From contig JAUDYN010000005.1 in NCBI GenBank assembly GCA_030407005.1, positions 1,426,001-1,490,000 on the forward strand: DNA of 64,000 nucleotides. Reading direction: 5' to 3'. Both the position numbers and the translations under genes were made by a program. Numbering within the stretch: position 1 is the first letter of the stretch; the number at the start of each line of letters is the position of its first letter. The notes beneath the pieces were generated by a model, which was given only the letters and a program-made list of their open reading frames with translations, did no database searches and had not been told where the DNA came from. Below are positions 55,540-64,000 of this stretch, in pieces. Source of the stretch: Desarmillaria ectypa (lineage: Eukaryota > Basidiomycota > Agaricomycetes > Agaricales > Physalacriaceae).

Positions 55540-58258
55540 TTAAACACCTTTGATTCCTAAATCCTCCGCTACGATCACAGCGGCTTTCTCTCCGATGATT
55601 AGCGCCGTATTATACGTATTCGCACCAACATTCGACGGCGCGATACTCATGTCCGCGACTTTGAGATTCTGTACGCCATAGACGTTCAGACGCGCATCGA
55701 CGACCCCATTTTGATCCCGAGGCTTCATAGCACATGTCCCCAGCTGTCATGCATGAGTCCGGATGTTCATTACTGTGCTTGAAGACTCACCGAGTGCCAA
55801 GTGGTTTGCACTAGCATGATCGTTGCCAAAGCTTAAGTACCAAGAATTAAAGACAGGAAACAAGAGCTGACCATTTAGACGATGGTATACGTCAATCGCC
55901 TCGTCGTCTTCATTCGTATACCGGATATCTGGCGCAGACATGGCGACTGGACCTTGTGCTCCGACATCCACAGCCGCCTCGCCCCCTTCAGGGAACCGAG
56001 GATGTCCCGGTCTGAAACAACCGCGATAGGCTTCCATACGTCGGGCGAATTCTCTACCATGCTTGTATGCCCATCTCAAAGTGGCTAGGTCTGCAGGACT
56101 TTAAAAAGGCTGTGTTATCGACCACAACAAGCAAATGGAAGGTGAAACGTACTCATCGAGGAACCCAGTTTCTAAGTCGAGAGGGGCATACGGGTTGAGG
56201 CCGGCTTGTATGTGCACTCGGCCTGTGGAGACGGGATATTCCTTCGAATCAAACTGTCAGAGCATAGTCCCCGCATGCTAGATGCTTTTGCTTACCGTGT
56301 AATAAGCCATAGAGAAGAACTTGCGTCCGGGTTGCCGTGGGGGATCGAGGAGGACGTAACTTTTCAAAACATAATATTAGTTCGGGGGTATGCGGCGGCA
56401 CCACAATACCTACGCGGATAACGGTCCAACCCACGCCACGGGTTTATCGGGAGCATTCACAAAGAAGTCGTTCCATCGATTGTTGAACGTCGGTCCAAGG
56501 ATCTTCAAGTCTTTTTCACTCGGCCTGAGCTTGGCCCCGGCATCGAGACCGCTAGAAAGAAATCAACAAGCAGAAGAAAAGCAAAGAGAGTAACCTCAAC
56601 TTGGCTGCCATCAAGCCCTTTCCATCTTTGTTCCACCGTTCAGCGTACACTGTCGCCGAAAATTCTCAAAAAAGGTAGAAAACGGGAGTAATGATAGGGC
56701 ACGGCACGTACATGTTGGGTCACCGTGGAATATATCATCCAGGGTGTCGCTTGCCTCATCCGCATAATAAGGGACGAAGAGACAGTTATGATCTGCAGCG
56801 AATTAGCAAGTATTCCAAGTCCTCTCCGAGTGGAAGATACCATTATAGTTCTCCCCCACTCCTGGGAGGTCCACAATCTGTGAAATATCGTTTTTGTGCA
56901 AAACTTCAGTAGCTCCGATTCCTGATCTGTTTGGCACCGGCATGAGTGGTCTGTCGGACTGGCAAAGCTTAGAACTACCTTTCCAAGATGGACGGCGAGC
57001 CAAAGGCCCCAGCAGAAACCACGACGAGACGAGACGCGAATGCTTTCCGCACCGTACCTTCTTGTATGTCAACACCTTCGTTGGTATACTCTACGCCAAC
57101 AGCGCGATGTTCGCTGAAGACAAGATCCAAAACTCATGATCACCACGGTGTTAACGTCAAGCGCATGGGTCCCTTACTCAAAAATAACCCGTATAACTCG
57201 TTGCCTGTCCAGTACCTCCAAGTTCCGGTTATGTTCCTGGTTATAAATAAAGTGGTGTACAACATCGGACCGTCTCCCAGATGCTGGGTTGATGAACCTG
57301 GTATTGATTTTCAGTGATGTGATCACGATTGAGGGTCAAGAATTACTGACTTTTGCCAAGGCTATACATGGCGAGTATTAACAAAACTTCGAAGGCAAGG
57401 ATGTGTGATACGCACCCCATACCCATTGCACGTCTTGAAATCATTGGGATCATCAATGAAACAGCGGTCCGAATCATACCTTGCTGCAACGGCAAGATAT
57501 TGTTTTCCAAAATCACCTGCAATATTTTCGGTCGAGATGTCGATAGGGCCACCGGTGCCGTGAGTCTCGAACCGGGCACCACCTGGGTAGTTTTCCACCT
57601 TGAGACAATTGGGTTAGCATCAAAACCCAGTTCGACACTCAAGCTTGCGTACTTTCCTCGCCAAGGGAATCAAGTCACTTGAGCCCCACCCGGGATTTCC
57701 GTACAAGTTTTCCCAGTCATCAAAGTCAGATGCAGCTGCTCGCGTATACATGAGGACTGACCCCGCGAAATCACGTAAGTTATCAGTGCCGATCTAGAAA
57801 ATTAAACTTTACAGTTGACACCTGACCCTCCTCCCACGCATTTAGCAGACGGAACGATGGGAGACCGACCGGCGATAGCCTCACTAGGCCTCCCCACATG
57901 GAACGTGAAGACTTCTTTTTGCTCAGCCAAGTTGCGGAAGTACCGAGCTGGTTGGACGTGATCTTGGACGTTACGGATATGGGGCCCTGCTTCAAGGATC
58001 TGGGAATGCAGGAGGTGAGCGGTAAGAAGAAGGGAGACGGGAGGGGAGCATTACGAGGATCTTGAGTGAAGGATCGGCAGCAGCCAGACGTCTGGAAACA
58101 ACAGTAAGTGTTATCAAACTAAAAGTACTGGGGGCTCACCCAGCTGTCACGCATGCGCTTGTGCCACCTATTGAGGAACCATTTGAGAGCCAATGACCGG
58201 AAATAACTTGGATAAACCACCGACCTCCAGCGAAGATGATGTCGTATTCCTGGGACAT
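55540..58258 (-). CDS. AOX1: GMC alcohol (methanol) oxidase
   Basis: FAD-dependent oxidase that converts methanol or other short alcohols to aldehyde and hydrogen peroxide. In wood and litter fungi this enzyme handles methanol released from lignin. The ATG at 58258 gives MSQEYDIIFAGGGTSACVTA (FAD-binding GxGxxA region, intron inside), then LILEAGPHIRNVQDH, KCVGGGSGVNFMMYTRAAAS, DFDDWENLYGNPGWGSSDL, ENYPGGARFETHGTGGPIDI, CFIDDPNDFKTCNGYG, ERSGIGATEVLHKNDISQIV, LPGVGENYND. The C-terminus holds the catalytic His in TTWHSLGTCAMKPRDQNGVV and then NLKVADMSIAPSNVGANTYN, TALIIGEKAAVIVAED (stop 55540-55542). GGGSGVNFMMYTR and TWHSLGTCAMKPR point to alcohol oxidase rather than aryl-alcohol or glucose oxidase. 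It has no signal peptide. The end LGIKGV is not a clear peroxisomal signal. Many introns are present. Confidence 0.9.
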
Positions 58259-59715
58259 TTTGGAGATGTGAAAGAGCGAAGGTAACAGCTCTATATATCC
58301 TCCGTTCGATGACTGGCCACCTGACCTATCCGCATACGGTGGAAAGTGGGAACCACACAAACGAAAGACGTGAGGAATATCATATTCGCTGAGTCCGAGG
58401 CGCCCGTAGTTAGAAGTCTGACTATCTCGCTATTAAAGTGAGCGAAGTAGGCTACTAACACGTGCTGAATTCGGAACGTCGCCGTTATTGATTAAGAAGT
58501 TTCCTGAGCGCTCCGAGAGTGTTTATATATAATAGACAAATAGGTCACGTTCCTGGGGTGTAACGGCTAGATTTTTGTGGGCGAAATGTAGCAACAAGGA
58601 GGGTGTGCTTGGGAACCTAGAGATTGAATATTGCATAACGGGCGCAATTTTTCCTTGCGGCTTCCAACAATCTGGGAAAGGAACGAACGGTGGTTGGCAT
58701 CTGGCGTGAGACAGGATGTGGCGACATAAATCCGAGATTTTGAACATTGCGTTTTCGCTTCAACGCCGAGAGGCACCAGATCCACGGTTGCAGAATGACG
58801 CGTTGCGTGCCATACCAAGGTCTAAGTCGAGTTGGTCAGACGAAGACACGATTCAGGGGCCCTCGTCTCTTTCCTGGAAGCTAGAAACCATCTTGAACAT
58901 TAGCGTCTAAATTTCCATCAAAAATCCATTGTTCAGTAGACGACTTTGCCCACGAAGGATGTCACATCTTAAACCATCGGCTCAAGGCGATAGCTAGCTA
59001 ACCGACGATAAACGCCACCGCATCATGACCGTGCACTGGAGGAGATGCCTTCCTCGAAAGAGGGAACCCGCCGTGTTCCACAGGCGAACGAAGTACACTG
59101 TAAAGTACGTTTGGAGGTCCGAATACATTCACATGTCTGGCTGGTACCACCTGGTTCTAGTAGTTTTAATTTTGGGAACACTGACTAGGCGATCTAAGGC
59201 AGAGTAAGACCGAGTATGTGCCACATGATGCTGACGGAATTCAAGAGTACAAGTAGAGCTGCGCCCAGGCGAGATATCTGAACGGAGAATTTCTCAAGTC
59301 GAGTGTTGATGCATCATGCTATAAATTGGAAACGCCCTCTCGACCTTCACCGACAATTCTTGAATAAGGCTTTTGCTGGAATAATATTAGATCCTAGAGA
59401 ATAAAGACCTGAGGGTATCAGACTTTGCTCAAAACAAAAAAAAGGATAAAACTCGTACGACGAGTCCTGAGGTTTTTCGTACTCGTATGCACTGCTCGAC
59501 ACTCAAAGCTTAAAGCTTTGAACCAACCAATACCACTGCTTTAAGTTGGTATGGATTGGGATTAGGATTCCAGGGTATAAAATTCGTAGAGCGACAGTAG
59601 AGTGATACAAGAAGGGAGCCAAAAGAGTAGGAACGTCAAAATCGATCATCTCTCTGTTACATGTACAAGCCTTACTACATAGAGAATATAAAAATTGATA
59701 GCCCATCGACACCAT
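58259..59715. other. 1.46-kb region upstream of alcohol oxidase
   Basis: Contains the alcohol oxidase promoter and the 3' flank of the peroxiredoxin gene. A long promoter is usual for strongly regulated enzymes. Several short open frames have no family-like content. A run of 9 A near 59434 is visible. No gene is supported. Confidence 0.45.
58291..58300 (-). promoter_or_regulatory. TATA box of the alcohol oxidase gene
   Basis: GGATATATAG on the minus strand, 33-42 bases before the ATG at 58258. Confidence 0.5.
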
Positions 59716-60671
59716 TTAATTGACCTTCAAAGGTGTCGTCCGGAGGTAAGGCTACAGAAACGGGGTGTCAGATCACCAGTCATTCTACGAACGGACAAAG
59801 AACACACATAGTAGACCTTGTGTTCAGGGAACAATATTTTTGCTTCCTTACTGCTGACACTAGCGTGAACGATAACATCGTCACCCTTGTTCCAGTTAAC
59901 TGGGGTGGCAATACGGTTCTTATCACCCAGCTGGATGGCATCAATAACACGGATGATTTCGTCCTAAGAACAAGATACATCAGATACAAATATGAAAGAT
60001 GGTCATAAATTGAACGTACAAAGTTGCGTCCAGCGACAGCAGGGTAAGAGATAGTCAGGCGGATGTCCTTTTTGGGGTCGATGATGAAAACTGTACGAAT
60101 CTGCATTCATTGTGTCGGTACGGAACGTTAGATATGCAAGTTGCAACGTACAGTGAATGGCAATCCCTTTGCATCCTTGTTAGTAACATCCTGGTAATCC
60201 AGCATGTCGTACAAGTAGTAGATTTTGCGATCAGCATCGGCAATCTGAGCGATATCGCTTCAGTACAGAAGGCGCTGACTCAGAATCAGTACAATACTCA
60301 CGATGGGGTATTCAACGTGGGTAGGTCCCGTCGTTTTCCCACCATATTCTTCAATGTCTTTAATCCACTGGTGGTGTTCCTCGAGACCGTTCGCAGAGAT
60401 ACCGATAACCTTGACGTTGCGCTTAGCAAAGTCAGGGGCACGCCGAGCGACTTCACCGAGCTCAGTCGTGCAGACAGGGGTGAAATCTCCTGGGTGGGAG
60501 AATAGGACACCCTATACACGGGTTAGTTCTAGTATCGACAAAAGGCATCAATTCAAGGCATACCCAAGAGTCGCCCAACCACTCGTGGAACCTGATTTTT
60601 CCCAGCGTGGTCTCTGCCTCAAAATCGGGGGCGATGCTGCCAAGTCGGAGGGTTTGATGCTGGTCGACCAT
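59716..60671 (-). CDS. 1-Cys peroxiredoxin (Prx6 type)
   Basis: Thiol peroxidase reducing hydrogen peroxide and lipid peroxides. The ATG at 60671 gives MVDQHQTLRLGSIAPDFEAE, then TLGKIRFHEWLGDSWGVLFS (across an intron) and the peroxidatic site HPGDFTPVCTTELGEVARRA. Further blocks are RNVKVIGISANGLEEHHQWI, KDIEEYG, IADADRKIYYLYDMLDYQDV, IRTVFIIDPKKDIRLTISYP, GRNFDEIIRVIDAIQLGDKN, IATPVNWNKGDDVIVHASVS and, after the last intron, YPYLRTTPLKVN (stop 59716-59718). The long C-terminal domain with VNW and PYLR is specific to the Prx6 group. There is no targeting signal, so it is probably cytosolic. It lies directly upstream of the alcohol oxidase gene on the same strand. Confidence 0.93.
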
Positions 60672-61227
60672 TGAGATAGTAGTGGTCAATGAATATCGAT
60701 ATCTGCACAACTATATATACTATCTCATTTTACCATAATGACATGATTTTGACATTGACTGGTTCAAATTCGTATATCGTGAATTTAGACATAAATGTAA
60801 CACCATTTGGCCATTCCTCATTCGCTAGCGTGTGGCGAGTTCTGGCCAAAATGTTGTTCAATCATCATCAGCAAGTGACGAAAGCAAAGAGGTAAGACTT
60901 TCCAGTTAATAATAAAGGTTTCTATCTGTGGGGCGCTTCTTGAAGTGCGGGAGAAGGACCGAGGTATGTGACGAGAACAAAGTTCAATTCCATTATCAGG
61001 TTCCTACATCTTTGAGCCTCTTGAAGTGCGACGACATTTATTTGTTCTCATCATTCATCTAGTAGGTGTGCCTCTGGAAGACCCGAAACAAAATGATTGA
61101 CAGTTGTTCTGACCACTGACAGATGCTCTGTTTAGATTCAACATCACTACAGTATCTGTGAGGACAGATCCCGACAATGGGGTCTAAATACATTCGCGAC
61201 ATATATTGCAAGACCACTAACTCAGAA
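60672..61227. other. Intergenic: peroxiredoxin promoter
   Basis: About 550 bases with the peroxiredoxin promoter at its left end. No gene is supported. Confidence 0.5.
60711..60720 (-). promoter_or_regulatory. TATA box of the peroxiredoxin gene
   Basis: GTATATATAG on the minus strand, 40-49 bases before the ATG at 60671. Confidence 0.5.
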
Positions 61228-61684
61228 TCCTGAGTCACAAGACGTAGGGTCTCGATCGAACCGTATGGACGCTGAAGTGCTGAAGTGGCAGATATGGAGT
61301 GAACTGATGTAGATGTGATGATGATGGGGGAGGAGGAGCTATATATCGAGGATAGTCAGGAGGAAGATACGGAAGACGGCCATGAGGGCATGTTGGAAGA
61401 TGCGCGTCCTGCACTTTCGGTTTCCCCTTACTGTTGTTCGATGACTGTCTGCGACCCTTCTTCTGCAGCTTACTGGTTGAAGGTCCGCCCTCACCATCCT
61501 ACTGTTTCTGTTTCTTCGCTTCCAAGTGCTGGGGGAATAAGGGCTCTCTTCGGAAGCGAAGGAGCTCGATAAGATTCTTGTTAGTCACCTTGCAGTACAC
61601 CACAACCTTAGCATCGGACTGATGGCGATACTGCATGGGCACCAAAAACCCTTGAAGATCTCGCTGGCCTATAGTTAGAGACAA
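61228..61684 (-). other. Interrupted coding-like frame, unassigned
   Basis: A minus-strand frame reads QRDLQGFLVPMQYRHQSDAK, VVVYCKVTNKNLIELLRF and FPQHLEAKKQKQ, meets a TAG (61501-61503), then stays open in the same frame for about 90 more codons (GEGGPSTSKLQKKGRRQSSN, then a Pro/His/Tyr-rich stretch). An acceptor-like ctatag lies just upstream at its 5' end. It could be a short real gene with a missed first exon, ending at the TAG, or a decayed gene. No family is recognised. Confidence 0.3.
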
Positions 61685-61874
61685 GCTGATTGTTAGTGTA
61701 CATAGCTACGCTGTCGGGTACGCCATATATACTGAAAATGTTATAACGATTAATCTGACAATTTGAGTCCTTCAGAATAGTAATCCTTTCAACGTCAACT
61801 CAGCTAACAACACCGATGTGGTTTGTATTTTCTCTACCTTTAAGTCGAGTCCTTTAGCTCATGTAGCTGATTCT

Positions 61875-62372
61875 CATCCCAGATTGCTACGATTTTCTCG
61901 CTTGCTCACCCCTACAGAACACCTATTATTCTTTTCCGTTACTAAATTCGACGATTGGCGATGGCAGTTCCTAGCAATGGTATGTTAGTCTTGTTATCTC
62001 CTCCACAAATTTCGACCATCATTTGCCAGGTGTGGATACTTTCTCTGACACCGGAGGGGCGAACGCATGGTACTGCCAGCATCGTTGGACTGCATTCACC
62101 ACCACGGTCAGGCTCCAGAATAATATACGCTCTTCTACCTTGATAGACTGGGTGTTACCTCAATCCTCGCAAATCACTTTTGGACAAGGCAGCTGTCGTA
62201 TTCTGCCCTCACGTTGTGGTCACTCCACTGATATCTATAGGCTAAAGATCCACTGGTTCTGTGGCCGCCAATAACACGTATCATCTGACTGGACTACAAG
62301 CTTTACGACCTCTTGGCAGACAAAGCATCCTGCAAAGTTTCAGTGGAACGAGATCTATACCAGACCTGGGTA
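61875..62372 (+). pseudogene. Decayed fragment of a GH13 alpha-amylase
   Basis: Only the C-terminal part of an alpha-amylase can be recognised, in several reading frames. The order matches the family: IATIFSLAHPYRTPIIL (cf. the conserved LAxPYGTPxIL block), then SVTKFDD after a frame change. A possible intron (gtatgtta..tttgccag) is followed by GVDTFSDTGGANAWYCQHRW, TAFTTTVRLQNNIRSSTLID and WVLPQSSQITFGQGS. Beyond this the homologous SDWTTSFTTS and LADKASC segments lie in yet other frames, with stops between. The catalytic barrel is missing upstream. I read it as a relic with at least three frame breaks, not a working enzyme. The fragment ends in the 3' flank of the DUF6534 gene. Confidence 0.75.
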
Positions 62373-62722
62373 TGTTCCTGTTTCCTCCAAATTTTCTCCT
62401 TGCCTCTTATACATTCTATGCAGCACGTTTGCTGCAATAGTCTCAGCTTTCAGCGCAGTAGACAGGCGCCCTAACTCCAGAATGGTGTCTTAACATGCCT
62501 CTGTGACTAGATAAACTTTTAAAGAGAACGGGAGAGGACTACACCCTGCCAAATAGAACAGAATATAGGGCTCGTACTTGCCATACTATGTGGTGGCCCT
62601 CAGACTCTAGCCAATGTGTTGTAAACTGTGGATAATACTGCATATAATTTTGGGGCGAGGTAGTAACATGATGTACATTCTGCGACACTATGTGTTGTAT
62701 ATAGGAATGGACTGGCCAACAA

Positions 62723-64000
62723 TTAGGCTACTTGATAAACAAATAGAAAAACTGAATGAGTCAATGAGACCCGGATCTGGTTAGAAGCCATCTCCTGCCA
62801 CGACTGTACTCTTTTCAATGTGCACGGAGCCCAAACTCTGGAGGAAGAGTCAGGTTGCGATTCATCACCCACGATATACCCACTTACCTCTCCGTTGAAT
62901 GGCATCCTGCCTTCATCTCTAGTGGGCTTGACACCGCACGTGTGATCCGTGCCCATCGATGACATCACATACGTGCTTTGAAACTGAGTGCCCCTGTGCT
63001 TGAGGCGCCCCCTTCCGTTAAGCCTTTATAGCCTGTGAATCAAAGGCTCCGCGACAATTGTTCTATATACTTACATGGCAACTAAAAAGCATTACTCAAT
63101 AATCACTCCCCAACGAAGGCTGAAACTCACAAAAGGTATTGGCGTAGAGACGGGTTACGTTAACATGTAGCAAAAGCCTTCAGGGGAACTCAACCTTGAA
63201 TACCGTGATCTCGCAAGCGTCTACTCACCAGAAAAGATGCCCAGGCTTGACAAAGAAGAGTACCAGAAACAGGATCTGAATCAGAGTAATTAGTATACCG
63301 CGCTCCACGACATATCCCATCATGGTTTTGATGATTGAGTCCGTGCTGTTCCCACTCCTGTCAGAGCGCTCTCCAGTACATTTTTGGGTCGAGTAAACTC
63401 ACTGATTGAAACCTGTACGCGCATTCCCAAGGGAGTAACACAATGCGGCCGTAGCAACCACATCTGCTACCGCGGCGGCACCCTTAGCTACCCCAACGGC
63501 AATCTGCAGAAACATAGAAACATTAACCCGCATGCTTCGCGACATGACTCTCCAAGTGACGTACAGTGAAACGGTCGCTGCGGTTCATAAGGATGTTCCT
63601 CTTGTCAATAATCATGAACGTAGCGCATGCTGTAATTTGCTTATCAAGATGTCCAAGTGAATTCATACAGGAAGTACTGACATGACCCTCCAGCTGCGAT
63701 GTCAGTTAGCCCAGCCTTCTCTGTGATGCAGGGGAGATCTTACCAAAGGCAATGACACCGAAGAAGACCTAAACGCCCCAAGTTGTCAGATAAGCCAGTA
63801 AGGAACCGACTGCGGACACGTACAACTAACCCCGACATGATGTACTTAAACCGACTATGGTTCTGGCTCACTGATAGGCATCAGCAAAGGGAAGAGATGT
63901 TCATGTAGAGACAACGTCAAACTCACCTGTCCAGATTTGCCAGGCAAAGTAGAGCTGTGAGCTAGCGAAGCATCGATAAATAGGAGGAAAAGAAACTGAA
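62723..64000 (-). CDS. DUF6534-type membrane protein, 5' part outside window
   Basis: Second member of the agaricomycete DUF6534 family, cut by the right edge. The visible part begins with SQLYFAWQIWT, then MSG and VFFGVIAF in small exons, and the core: TACATFMIIDKRNILMNRSD, RFTIAVGVAKGAAAVADVVA, TAALCYSLGNARTGFNQ, TDSIIKTMMGYVVERGILIT, LIQILFLVLFFVKPGHLFW and SKLYV-like segments. The hydrophilic tail carries AYKGLTEGGASSTGALSFKA, TYVMSSMGTDHTCGVKPTRD and MPFNGE. It then either splices (gtaagtg..agtacag) to SWQEMASNQIRVSL or reads straight through in the same frame, with the stop at 62723-62725 in both cases. The N-terminal helices are missing from the window. It differs strongly from the copy at 48-50 kb, so it is not a recent tandem duplicate. 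Confidence 0.75.

Noticed and set aside
1..64000. Search for CRISPR arrays, insertion sequences, LTRs and telomere repeats
   Set aside because: None seen. The only tandem repeats are short microsatellites and codon-repeat tracts.

Overview
The window looks like nuclear DNA of a mushroom-forming basidiomycete (Agaricomycetes). Genes sit close together on both strands and are cut by many introns of about 45-65 bases with GT..AG ends. Several families are typical of that group: DUF6534 seven-helix membrane proteins, a methanol-oxidase-type GMC enzyme, a Ppo-type fatty-acid oxygenase and F-box proteins. There are no operons, ribosome binding sites, CRISPR arrays or intact transposons, and I found no tRNA or rRNA gene. 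Exon borders were worked out by eye from splice signals and reading-frame continuity. Outer gene limits are therefore firmer than internal ones.

Layout. 0.6-2.6 kb (+): secreted GH5 exo-beta-1,3-glucanase. 2.8-11.9 kb (-): Gln-rich protein, small membrane protein, a long Ppo-type dioxygenase whose P450 half has lost its heme cysteine, and an acidic single-pass protein. 12.1-21.6 kb (+): F-box protein, tRNA exportin (Los1 type) and cullin-3. 21.9-26.0 kb (-): small secreted protein and an ER-resident DnaJ. 26.2-27.7 kb (+): tyrosyl-tRNA synthetase, sharing a 143-bp promoter region with the DnaJ gene. 27.9-39.1 kb (-): RecQ helicase, membrane-anchored aspartic protease, RasGAP and a small basidiomycete protein. 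39.1-42.3 kb is nearly gene-free. 42.3-50.0 kb (-): F-box/LRR-like protein, DM9-domain protein, Na+/Ca2+ exchanger and DUF6534 membrane protein. 50.5-54.7 kb: paraoxonase-like protein (+), Bqt4-like KilA-N/APSES protein (-) and bHLH factor (+). 55.5-60.7 kb (-): alcohol (methanol) oxidase and a 1-Cys peroxiredoxin. 61.2-64.0 kb: an unclear frame (-), a decayed alpha-amylase fragment (+) and a second DUF6534 gene (-) cut by the right edge.

Most genes are housekeeping: tRNA charging and export, ER folding, ubiquitin ligation, Ras signalling, Ca2+ transport and DNA repair. Between them lie lifestyle genes for wall glucan, secreted proteolysis, methanol oxidation and oxylipin formation. The alcohol oxidase and the peroxiredoxin are adjacent and codirectional, and could plausibly act together because the oxidase makes hydrogen peroxide. 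I see no clear novel multigene system. The most notable individual signals are the Ppo enzyme with a dismantled P450 domain, a RecQ helicase with a changed motif VI, three micro-exons at the start of cullin-3, a fungal DM9 protein with a Lys/Asp-rich tail, and the amylase relic.
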